Below are positions 1 to 6,052 of a DNA stretch of 11,421 nt, piece after piece (the stretch's first letter is position 1; each line of letters begins with the position of its first letter). The stretch is from positions 1-11,421 of the forward strand of contig VGOH01000024.1 in NCBI GenBank assembly GCA_016875955.1, in the 5' to 3' direction. The stretch is from Chloroflexota bacterium. Its GTDB lineage: Bacteria > Chloroflexota > Dehalococcoidia > Dehalococcoidales > RBG-16-60-22. Under the pieces are notes generated by a model. The model was not told the DNA's origin and made no database searches. It was given only the letters and a program-made list of their open reading frames with translations. The translations under genes were made by a program, and so were the position numbers.

Positions 1-414
1 CAGAAAAAAGGTACCAAGAAACAGGCGGTTGCCGAAGGCCTGCTTAAAGAGGAGCATGGGCTGATTGGTGACGCCCACGCTGGCGGCATGCCCAATCGTC
101 AGGTAAGCCTGCTCACCGTCGCCAGCATTGGCAAGATGCGCGGCCTGGGTCTGGAGCTGGGCCCCGGGGACTTCGCCGAGAATATCACCGTGGAGGGGAT
201 AGACCTGCACCGGCTGCCGCTGGGCACCAGGCTGGCCATAGGCGATGAAGCTCTGCTTGAAATCTCCCAGATAGGCAAAGAATGCCACACCGCCTGTGCC
301 ATCCGCCGTCAGGTCGGCCAGTGCATCATGCCTGAGGAAGGCGTCTTTGCCCGGGTTTTGCGGGGAGGGAAAGTCAGGCCGGGAGATGAAGTATTAATTG
401 GAGAACAGTCATGA
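1..414 (+). CDS. MOSC-domain protein, 3' part (start lies before the window)
   Basis: The reading frame is open from base 1 and gives 137 residues, starting QKKGTKK. The ATG at 88 is internal, because conserved MOSC sequence (KKGTKK, GLIGDAHAG, RQVSLL) is encoded on both sides of it. By comparison with stand-alone MOSC proteins of about 145-150 residues, only around ten N-terminal residues are missing. The signature IGKECHTACAI, with its conserved cysteines, is followed by the family pattern GQCIMPEEGVFARVL and a terminal RPGDEV. MOSC domains are known from molybdenum-cofactor sulfurases and small proteins near moa/mog genes. They are thought to handle sulfur or bind cofactor, but the exact role of the stand-alone form is unsettled. 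The stop overlaps the nadA start (ATGA), so the two are probably translationally coupled. The family call is firm; the function is not. Confidence 0.9.
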   Translation, partial: QKKGTKKQAVAEGLLKEEHGLIGDAHAGGMPNRQVSLLTVASIGKMRGLGLELGPGDFAENITVEGIDLHRLPLGTRLAIGDEALLEISQIGKECHTACAIRRQVGQCIMPEEGVFARVLRGGKVRPGDEVLIGEQS

Positions 415-1325
415 GCGACGACAGGGCATCGTTGGCAGCTAAAATTCTAGAGCTGAAGAAAGCAAAAAATGCCGTCATCCTGGTCCACAACTACCAGCTC
501 GGTGAGATTCAAGGTATCGCCGACTTCGTGGGCGATTCGCTCGGCCTGAGCCAGAACGCGGCCAGAGTGAAGGCTGATGTCATTGTGTTCTGCGGCGTGC
601 ATTTCATGGCGGAGACCGCGGCTATCATCTGTCCGAAGGCAACTGTTCTCCTTCCCGACCGCCACGCCGGCTGCCCGATGGCCAACATGATTACCGCCGA
701 ACAGCTAAGGCGGAAGAAAAAAGAGCTGCCCAAGGCTACCGTGGTCTGCTATATCAACTCCACGGCGGCAGTCAAGGCCGAGTCCGATATCTGCTGCACC
801 TCGGCCAATGCCATCAAGGTGGCGGAGAGCATTGACAACGATGAGATACTTTTCGTGCCCGACCAGTATCTCGGGCACTACGTATCAACCAAGGTAAACA
901 AGAAGTTCCACCTATGGCCGGGCTACTGCCCGACCCATGTCCGCATTCAGTCTCAGGACATCATTCAGCTTAAAAAGGAGAACCCCCGGGCGAAAGTGGT
1001 AGTGCACCCCGAGTGCCGCCCTGATGTCATCGCCGTGGCCGACGAGGTCATGAGCACCGGCGGCATGATAAGGTACGCACAGAGGAATGACGTTCAGGAG
1101 ATGATTGTCGGCACCGAAATCGGCATCATCCACCGGCTGAAAAAGGAAAACCCGGGCAAGAAATTCATCCCGGTCTCGGAGCAGGCAATCTGCCCCAACA
1201 TGAAGCTCATCACACTGGAGAAAGTCCTCTGGTCGCTGGAAGAGATGCGGCCGCAGGTGACCGTCTCCGAGAATATTGGAATTAAAGCCAAGGCAGCGGT
1301 GGACAAAATGCTGGCCATCGTCTGA
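411..1325 (+). CDS. nadA: Quinolinate synthase NadA
   Basis: This 304-residue protein is a full-length quinolinate synthase. It condenses iminoaspartate with dihydroxyacetone phosphate to give quinolinate in de novo NAD synthesis, using a [4Fe-4S] cluster in the cytoplasm. The three expected cluster cysteines are present: C88 in HAGCPMA, C173 in PGYCPTHV and C261 in AICPNMK, spaced as in characterised NadA proteins. Other family motifs are HNYQ near residue 26, FCGVHFMAET near 60, YINSTAAVKAESD near 114, PDQYLG near 150 and VHPEC near 198. The ATG sits in an ATGA overlap with the MOSC gene. No nadB or nadC is visible, so the rest of the pathway is elsewhere. I see no hairpin terminator before the convergent gene on the other strand. 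Confidence 0.97.
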   Translation: MSDDRASLAAKILELKKAKNAVILVHNYQLGEIQGIADFVGDSLGLSQNAARVKADVIVFCGVHFMAETAAIICPKATVLLPDRHAGCPMANMITAEQLRRKKKELPKATVVCYINSTAAVKAESDICCTSANAIKVAESIDNDEILFVPDQYLGHYVSTKVNKKFHLWPGYCPTHVRIQSQDIIQLKKENPRAKVVVHPECRPDVIAVADEVMSTGGMIRYAQRNDVQEMIVGTEIGIIHRLKKENPGKKFIPVSEQAICPNMKLITLEKVLWSLEEMRPQVTVSENIGIKAKAAVDKMLAIV

Positions 1326-1418
1326 GATGGGTGCCTGGAAGAGGCCAGATATATCGTCGTCCTGATTACCAGCGGCAACCCGGACTATCTGGCATGGATA
1401 AAGCGCAACACCGCCTAG
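1326..1418 (+). other. In-frame sense run after the nadA stop; possible gene remnant
   Basis: Directly after the nadA TGA the same frame continues for 30 sense codons to a TAG at 1416. It reads approximately DGCLEEARYIVVLITSGN, then PDYLAWIKRNTA. It has no start codon of its own in this frame and no ribosome-binding site, but its composition is protein-like. It may be the tail of an ancestral reading frame left by deletion, or chance. The rest of the interval up to the convergent gene at 1415 holds no clear terminator. Confidence 0.3.
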
Positions 1419-1756
1419 AGCATGCCCAGCTCATCCAGCAGCTTGATTACTCTCATTGACTCGGCGGCCCCGGTGCTACCACGCATGGCCACCGCCACCC
1501 CGACCGTTTCCAGAAATTCCTCTTTCGTGGCGCCAGCATTCTGGGCATGCTTTGACTGGGCAAGGACGCAGTTGGTGCACCCCACCCCCAGTGCAATGGC
1601 CAGTGACATCAACCGCTTGACCTTGACGCTCAGCGCTCCATCTTTGTAAGCTGTGTCAATCAGGCCGTGGAGACCAGCATAAACATCAGGCAGCTGCTTC
1701 TTGAATTTTTCCACCAGTTCCAGACGCTCCTCGTTCAGTTTCACCTGACTTTCCAT
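1415..1756 (-). CDS. Carboxymuconolactone decarboxylase (CMD/AhpD-like) family protein
   Basis: This 113-residue all-helical protein matches the CMD/AhpD fold family. It has a CxxC at C60-C63 (GCTNCVLAQ), followed by the conserved AGATKEEFLE segment and a second helix pair ending ALDEL-like (IKLLDELGML). Family members include gamma-carboxymuconolactone decarboxylase and AhpD-type peroxidase partners. AhpD proteins normally have CxxCxxxH and a glutamate about 12 residues before the first cysteine. Here those positions are Q67 and R48, so the usual proton relay appears to be missing while the cysteine pair is kept. The ATG at 1756 is preceded by a purine-rich GAAGGGGGT. The gene begins 18 bases after the aminotransferase stop, so it is probably the last gene of that operon. 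The substrate is unknown. Confidence 0.88.
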   Translation of the reverse strand: MESQVKLNEERLELVEKFKKQLPDVYAGLHGLIDTAYKDGALSVKVKRLMSLAIALGVGCTNCVLAQSKHAQNAGATKEEFLETVGVAVAMRGSTGAAESMRVIKLLDELGML

Positions 1757-1774
1757 TGTTTTTACCCCCTTCGG

Positions 1775-3121
1775 CTATTTCAGTTCTGCCAGCGAGGTGT
1801 AAAGTATATCCAGCATCTCGTCCGCCTCTTTTGGGGTGGTGATGATGGGCGGATTGAAACGCAACCTGGAGTAGTCCCGGGCCAGCGCCATGCGGGCGTT
1901 CAGTCCCCTTTTAAGCACCCCCCGCAGCCATTTCCTCGTCGTCTCAGTATCAAACGGCGTCATCGATTTTTTGTCCCTGACCAGCTCTATGCCGAGCATC
2001 AGGCCCAGGCCGCTGCAATCGCTGACGATGGGCAGCTTTTTAAATTCACGGTTAAGGCGCTCCAAGACATAGCTGCCCACCTTCTCCGCATTCTCCACCA
2101 TTTTATCCCGGAAGATAATCTTGAGCGCGGCGCTGGCGGCAGCGGCGCATATGGGGTTGCCGTGCTGGGTGAAGCCGTGCCAGAGCATGGTGCCTTTCAG
2201 CCCCTCAAAAACACGGTCGCTGAGCAGCGTGGCGCCGAAGGGTATGTAGCAGCCGTTGATTGCCTTGGCGGTGGTCATGATATCCCAGCTCACCGGCCAG
2301 TGCTCCTGGCCCCACAGCTTGCCCGTCCTGCCGAAGCCGGTCTGCACTTCATCGGCAATCATGAACACATCGTGCTGGCTGCATATCTGCCGCACGATGG
2401 GGAAATATTCGGGTGGCGGGGCCACGTTGCCCGCCGCCCCCATGACCGGCTCGGCGATATAGGCAGCAACGCTGTCCGCTCCTTCCGCCCTGATAACTTT
2501 TTCCACGTAGCGAGCGCAGATAATATCGCAGGACGGGTATTTCAGATTGAAGGCACAGCGGTTACAGTAGAAAGTGGGTGCCTGAATGAATCCGGCGGCG
2601 AGGGGAGCATATCCGGTCCAGAAGGCGCCGCTGCCGGCACGCGTGGCCGCCGCCGAACCCATGCCGGCGCCATGGAAACCGTCCTGCAGGCTGATGATTT
2701 TATATTTTGGCTTTCCATGAACATGCCAGTAGAGCCTGGCTAGCTTGAAGGATGTTTCCACCGCCTCCGTGCCGCCATTGGTGAAGAAGAAATGGGCCAT
2801 TCCCGCCGGCACCACCTTGGCCAGCTCGGCGGCATATTCAATGATGGGCACGTTTGACTGCCGGGCCAGCAGGTGGGCAAACTGCAGCTTGCGTGCCTGC
2901 TCGCAGATGGCATCAATAATCTCCTTCTGACCGTGTCCCAGGGTATTGCTCGTCTGCTGCGAGGCCGCATCATAATAGAAGTCGCCTTCCGTGTCCCAGC
3001 ACTTCACCCCCTCCGCCCTCTCAATAATCGGCCAAACATCCTCGCTGCCCACCACGGCGAAGCCGTGTACCAGGTACTTAAGGTCCAGAGCCAGCAGCTC
3101 TTGCGTCCTCTTGCTGACCAT
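1775..3121 (-). CDS. Class III PLP-dependent aminotransferase (aspartate aminotransferase family)
   Basis: This 448-residue protein has all the landmarks of fold-type I, class III aminotransferases. These are TNGGTEA (residues 114-120), DGFHG (147-151), the cofactor-contacting ADEVQTGFGRTG (256-267) and the PLP lysine K286 in TTAKAING. A cysteine cluster (C186, C189, C198, C202, in YCNRC and YPSCDIIC) is found in a subset of the class that includes taurine- and omega-amino-acid:pyruvate transaminases. It suggests an omega-amine or omega-amino acid donor rather than plain aspartate, though the sequence alone cannot fix the substrate. The start is supported by a strong GAGGAGG five bases upstream. 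It lies downstream of the hydratase gene across a 114-base gap with a stable hairpin, and 18 bases before the CMD gene. Confidence 0.93.
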   Translation of the reverse strand: MVSKRTQELLALDLKYLVHGFAVVGSEDVWPIIERAEGVKCWDTEGDFYYDAASQQTSNTLGHGQKEIIDAICEQARKLQFAHLLARQSNVPIIEYAAELAKVVPAGMAHFFFTNGGTEAVETSFKLARLYWHVHGKPKYKIISLQDGFHGAGMGSAAATRAGSGAFWTGYAPLAAGFIQAPTFYCNRCAFNLKYPSCDIICARYVEKVIRAEGADSVAAYIAEPVMGAAGNVAPPPEYFPIVRQICSQHDVFMIADEVQTGFGRTGKLWGQEHWPVSWDIMTTAKAINGCYIPFGATLLSDRVFEGLKGTMLWHGFTQHGNPICAAAASAALKIIFRDKMVENAEKVGSYVLERLNREFKKLPIVSDCSGLGLMLGIELVRDKKSMTPFDTETTRKWLRGVLKRGLNARMALARDYSRLRFNPPIITTPKEADEMLDILYTSLAELK

Positions 3122-3126
3122 CTTGT

Positions 3127-3152
3127 CCTCCTCTTTTCCGTTTCAGGGAAAA
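3127..3152 (-). promoter_or_regulatory. Strong ribosome-binding site with a small upstream hairpin
   Basis: On the minus strand GAGGAGG (3133 to 3127) lies five bases before the aminotransferase ATG and fixes that start. Immediately upstream, TTTTCC/GGAAAA arms (3147-3152 with 3134-3139) can form a 6-bp hairpin with a 7-base loop ending next to the Shine-Dalgarno. The hairpin may be incidental. Confidence 0.5.
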
Positions 3153-3174
3153 TCAATGTCTACGTATTACACAA

Positions 3175-3200
3175 CGGGCCAGCGTTTTCACGCTGGCCCG
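3175..3200 (-). promoter_or_regulatory. 11-bp perfect hairpin with GAAA tetraloop between hydratase and aminotransferase genes
   Basis: CGGGCCAGCGT (3175-3185) and ACGCTGGCCCG (3190-3200) are perfect inverted repeats around a four-base loop. In the transcribed minus strand the loop reads GAAA, a GNRA tetraloop that makes RNA hairpins very stable. No U-tract follows in the minus direction, so it is not a classic intrinsic terminator. An attenuator, a processing or stability element, or a partial terminator that lowers downstream expression are all possible. Confidence 0.7.
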
Positions 3201-3235
3201 ACGGTATTGCTTAATAGGAACGCTGCTGAGCTTGG

Positions 3236-4021
3236 CTAACTCACGAAACGCACGCTTACCGAGCCAAGGCGGTCAAATAAGGCGCGGTAGCTGCATGGTT
3301 TTTCCACGAAAAATGCGGCGTGCAGTGAGCCGGAGATGATGAATTCGCCCTTGCCGATGCTCATATCATACTCGGCCAGCTTGTTGGCCAGGCTGGCGAC
3401 CGCCTGGGCCGGGTTGCCCAGCACCGCAGCGCCGGCACCGGTGGCGATTATCTCACCGTCCTTGTCCAGCACCATGCCGATAAGCCGCAGGTCAATGCCG
3501 TTAACTGGCGTCAGCTGTCCGCCGAGCACCACCCCACAGGCCCCGGAATCATCGGAAATCCCATCCGGTGCCTTCTTCCTCTGCTCCTTATAGCGGTTGC
3601 CGGCGATTTCAAAGGCAGGCAATACGCCAGCGGTCGCCGCCAGAGCCTTGGCGACATCCACGCCCGGGCCTTTCAATTCTTCCTTCATAACAAAACAGAT
3701 TTCAGCCTCAATCACCGGCTTGGCCAGTTTACTGAGCGAGACCGGCTCGCCCTCGGGGATGACCATGGTATTGAAGATGTGCCCGTAAATCGGCTCATCA
3801 ACGCCAAACATAATCTGATTGGCTTTGGCGCATAGCCCGATTTTACGTCCCACAATCTTCTCACCGCTCTTCAGCCTCAACTGAACCAGCTTCATCTGGA
3901 TAGCGTAGGCTTCGGCAACGGTTACGTCAGGAAATCGGTCAGTGAGATTGACAATCGGCTTTTGCGCCTTCTGCGCCTGGAGAATCTCCTTGGCCATCTG
4001 TTCCATCTGCTTTTCGTCCAT
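3236..4021 (-). CDS. 2-keto-4-pentenoate hydratase / 4-oxalocrotonate decarboxylase family protein
   Basis: This 261-residue protein has the size and motifs of the MhpD/XylJ/XylI family. That family hydrates 2-oxopent-4-enoate or decarboxylates 4-oxalocrotonate in meta-cleavage pathways, using a divalent metal. The metal-binding glutamates are visible as E105 and E107 in VIEAEICFV and E138 in PAFEIA, matching the E106/E108/E139 pattern of MhpD. GRKIGL around residue 58 and GVDEPIYG around 73 are also typical. Departures from the usual sequence are EIAGNR where EI(V/I)DSR is common, and SDDSG where ADNAS is common, so the substrate may differ from the textbook ones. The ATG has a GGGAGG about 12 bases upstream. 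It starts 62 bases after tgt on the same strand and may be read through from it. Confidence 0.88.
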   Translation of the reverse strand: MDEKQMEQMAKEILQAQKAQKPIVNLTDRFPDVTVAEAYAIQMKLVQLRLKSGEKIVGRKIGLCAKANQIMFGVDEPIYGHIFNTMVIPEGEPVSLSKLAKPVIEAEICFVMKEELKGPGVDVAKALAATAGVLPAFEIAGNRYKEQRKKAPDGISDDSGACGVVLGGQLTPVNGIDLRLIGMVLDKDGEIIATGAGAAVLGNPAQAVASLANKLAEYDMSIGKGEFIISGSLHAAFFVEKPCSYRALFDRLGSVSVRFVS

Positions 4022-4083
4022 AGATTTAGTTTTCCTCCCTTTTTTATTTTGGTCTTTTCAGACAAGCATCTGCCACAGTTATA

Positions 4084-5271
4084 TTAGGTTGACACACTTC
4101 CGCTGTCAAGTTCACCTCTTTTTGCTTTCAGCCACTTATACTTCTGGCTGACCCGTGTTTTTTCATCCGTGGGCTGGTAGCGCGACCAGAATTCTTCCCG
4201 GAAGCCATCCAAGGTGTCATCAATTATCGCATTTCGCACTTTCGCCATCAAGTCGGCAATGAAGTGCAGGTTGTGAATCGTTGCCAGCCGGTAGGCCAGC
4301 AGCTCCTCGCCTTTGAAAAGGTGATGCAGGTAGGCAGCGGAAAAGGTGCGGCAGGTATAGCAATCGCAGTCGGCAACGATGGGCTTATCCATGCGGCGGT
4401 AGGCGGCATTCAAGATATTGCGCCGCCCCTCCCAGGTGAAAAGGGCACCGTTGCGGGCAACTCTGGTGGGCAGAGCACTATCAAAAATATCAATGCCCCG
4501 CACCACTCCCTCAACGATGTCCTCCGGAGCGCCCACGCCCATGAGATACCTCGGTTTGTCTGCGGGCAGCCGTGCTGCCGTCTGCGCCGCTATTTCAAAA
4601 GTCACCTGCTTCGGCTCGCCGATGCTCAGGCCCCCGATGGCATAGCCGTCAAAGTCCATGGCCGTGAGGCACGCCACCGACCGCTGCCTGAGCTCGGTGG
4701 AGACTCCGCCCTGCACGATGGCAAACAGTGCCTGATTTTTACTTTTATGCGCTTTTCGGCACCGCTCCGCCCAGCGGTGGGTGAGTTCAGTGGCCCGCTG
4801 CACTTTCTCAAAGCTATCGTCGTACGCCGGACACACGTCCAGCACCATGATGATATCCGCCCCCAGCTTTTCCTGGTGCTCAATGGTCAGTTCGGGAGTT
4901 AAAAAATGCTCGCTACCGTCAATGTGGGAGCGGAATTTCACCCCTTCTTCACCGACCTGACACAGCGGGGAAAGGCTGAATACCTGGTAGCCGCCGCTGT
5001 CGGTCAGGATGGCACCGTCCCAGGCCATGAATTTATGTAAACCACCTAGCTTCGCCACCAACTCAATGCCCGGCCTCAGGTAAAGGTGGTAGGTATTGGC
5101 CAGCACCATGCCGTAGCCGATTTCCTTCACCTCTTCCGGGGTCAGCGTTTTGACCGTGCCCTGGCTGCCCACCGGCAGGAAAACAGGCGTCGGTACCGTG
5201 CCATGGGGAGTTATCAGTTCCCCCGCCCGGGCGCTATCACCGGTCTTGATTAAATGGAAGCCGCTTTGCAT
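4084..5271 (-). CDS. tgt: tRNA-guanine transglycosylase (queuosine pathway)
   Basis: This 395-residue protein is a full-length bacterial TGT. It swaps guanine 34 of GUN-anticodon tRNAs for preQ1 on the way to queuosine. Visible landmarks are D91 in TDSGGYQVFSL, the nucleophile D264 in FDSALPTR, and the zinc site C302, C304, C307 (DCDCYTC) with H333 in TIHNL. These zinc positions equal the E. coli numbering. The base-binding segment reads LDVCPAY where DEC is common in bacteria, so the glutamate is V146 while the aspartate and cysteine are kept. GGLSIGEP keeps a bulky residue where queuine-using eukaryotic enzymes have glycine, which fits preQ1 use. No Shine-Dalgarno precedes the ATG. A -10 box 14 bases upstream suggests a very short leader. 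Confidence 0.96.
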   Translation of the reverse strand: MQSGFHLIKTGDSARAGELITPHGTVPTPVFLPVGSQGTVKTLTPEEVKEIGYGMVLANTYHLYLRPGIELVAKLGGLHKFMAWDGAILTDSGGYQVFSLSPLCQVGEEGVKFRSHIDGSEHFLTPELTIEHQEKLGADIIMVLDVCPAYDDSFEKVQRATELTHRWAERCRKAHKSKNQALFAIVQGGVSTELRQRSVACLTAMDFDGYAIGGLSIGEPKQVTFEIAAQTAARLPADKPRYLMGVGAPEDIVEGVVRGIDIFDSALPTRVARNGALFTWEGRRNILNAAYRRMDKPIVADCDCYTCRTFSAAYLHHLFKGEELLAYRLATIHNLHFIADLMAKVRNAIIDDTLDGFREEFWSRYQPTDEKTRVSQKYKWLKAKRGELDSGSVST

Positions 5272-5285
5272 TTTATCTGGCTAGT

Positions 5286-5315
5286 AGTATAGCTCAATAT
5301 AAGATAATTTGTCTT
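5286..5315 (-). promoter_or_regulatory. Predicted sigma70-type promoter for tgt
   Basis: Reading leftwards, AAGACA (5315 to 5310) is followed after 18 bases by TATACT (5291 to 5286). Transcription would start about eight bases before the tgt ATG, consistent with the absence of a ribosome-binding site. The -35 match is moderate. It overlaps the -35 of the divergent promoter by two bases. Confidence 0.5.
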
Positions 5316-5341
5316 GATGGTCGGATTGCGGTTAATATAAA
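5314..5341 (+). promoter_or_regulatory. Predicted promoter for the Nudix gene (leaderless)
   Basis: TTGATG (5314-5319) is followed after 16 bases by TATAAA (5336-5341). The Nudix ATG begins seven bases after the -10, so the predicted transcript starts at or next to the start codon. No Shine-Dalgarno is present. The two divergent promoters lie back to back with -35 boxes sharing 5314-5315. Confidence 0.5.
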
Positions 5342-5347
5342 TAATAA

Positions 5348-5911
5348 ATGAAGGCAAAATTAAAACAGATACTGGCGCAAAGAGAAAAACAGCGCATCGT
5401 TGAGCCGGAGCAAATACCGGCCGCGGTTTTAGTGCCTATCTATGAGAAAGACGGGCAATATTACATCCTGTTCATCAAGCGCACGGAGTGGGTGGAAAAG
5501 CACAAGGGGGAGATATCGTTTCCCGGCGGCAGGCATGAAGCAAGGGATAAAACGCTGCTTGACACCGCTCTGCGCGAGAGTACCGAGGAAATCAACCTGA
5601 AACCCGAGGACGATGAGGTTCTGGGCGAGCTGGACGACGTGGTCAGCGTCAAGACCAATTACCTCATCACACCGTTCCTAGCATATATATCCTGGCCTTA
5701 TGAATTCAAGGTGGACGGGAGGGAGACTGAGGAGATAATTGAAGCCCCGGTTCTGGAACTGATGAATAAAGAGACCTCACGCGAGGAAGTCAGGGGCGGC
5801 AACACGATTACGGTATATCAATATAATTATCAGAACCGGGTAATCTGGGGGGCAACGGCCCGCATCCTGAGCCAGTTCCTGCATATCTTCGCTCAGGCCG
5901 CGCGGTCCTGA
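5348..5911 (+). CDS. Nudix hydrolase, CoA pyrophosphatase-like
   Basis: This 187-residue protein carries a Nudix domain of the coenzyme A pyrophosphatase type. The segment HKGEISFPGG (residues 52-61) is the CoA-specific extension, and it runs into a Nudix box with R76, E77, E80 and E81 (TALRESTEE). The box is one residue longer than the generic Nudix spacing, as in NudL-type enzymes. The following VSVKTNYLITPFLAYI resembles the region after the box in that group. Such enzymes split CoA into 3',5'-ADP and phosphopantetheine, or hydrolyse related nucleoside diphosphate compounds. The first ATG of the frame is used, with no ribosome-binding site and a promoter directly upstream. It is probably monocistronic, since a 141-base AT-rich gap with its own promoter follows. 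Confidence 0.88.
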   Translation: MKAKLKQILAQREKQRIVEPEQIPAAVLVPIYEKDGQYYILFIKRTEWVEKHKGEISFPGGRHEARDKTLLDTALRESTEEINLKPEDDEVLGELDDVVSVKTNYLITPFLAYISWPYEFKVDGRETEEIIEAPVLELMNKETSREEVRGGNTITVYQYNYQNRVIWGATARILSQFLHIFAQAARS

Positions 5912-5960
5912 CCACCGCTCATTTTCCCAGCACACACGCAACAGGCATTCCCGCCTCACA

Positions 5961-5994
5961 TTATTAATATTAGTTTATTAACTTTGTTTATTAA
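5961..5994 (+). repeat. Three spaced TTATTAA repeats upstream of the stress operon
   Basis: TTATTAA occurs at 5961-5967, 5975-5981 and 5988-5994, with a 13-14 base period. The last two copies extend to GTTTATTAA. They lie just upstream of the predicted -35 of the dnaJ-like gene, in a stretch far more AT-rich than the rest of the window. They could be operator sites or an UP-like element. They could also be chance within AT-rich sequence. Confidence 0.45.
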
Positions 5995-6000
5995 TTATTA

Positions 6001-6029
6001 TTGATTTTATTTACTGACTATTATATAAT
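6001..6029 (+). promoter_or_regulatory. Predicted sigma70-type promoter of the dnaJ-hspR-clpC operon
   Basis: TTGATT (6001-6006), 17 bases, then a perfect TATAAT (6024-6029). Transcription would start near 6036, giving a leader of about 17 bases that contains AAAGG (6036-6040), a weak Shine-Dalgarno spaced 12 bases from the ATG. No CIRCE (TTAGCACTC/GAGTGCTAA) and no HAIR half-site (CTTGAGT/ACTCAAG) is seen between 5912 and 6052. Confidence 0.7.
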
Positions 6030-6052
6030 ATATTTAAAGGTATGATTCAGCC

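Noticed and set aside
88..414. MOSC gene starting at the ATG at 88
   Set aside because: Conserved MOSC residues (KKGTKK, GLIGDAHAG) are encoded upstream in the same frame, so the true start precedes the window.
1667..2743. A 358-codon open frame on the + strand
   Set aside because: It lies entirely antisense to the CMD and aminotransferase genes, shows no recognisable domain, and is low-complexity in Pro/His/Arg as expected from the complement of a GC-rich gene.
4022..4083. Terminator or promoter between tgt and the hydratase gene
   Set aside because: Only a 4-bp GTCT-GAAA-AGAC hairpin without a U-tract is present, and I found no well-spaced -35/-10 pair, so the evidence is too weak.
4264..4902. 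A 212-codon open frame on the + strand within tgt
   Set aside because: The minus strand encodes the conserved TGT catalytic and zinc residues over the same bases, so this is a shadow frame.
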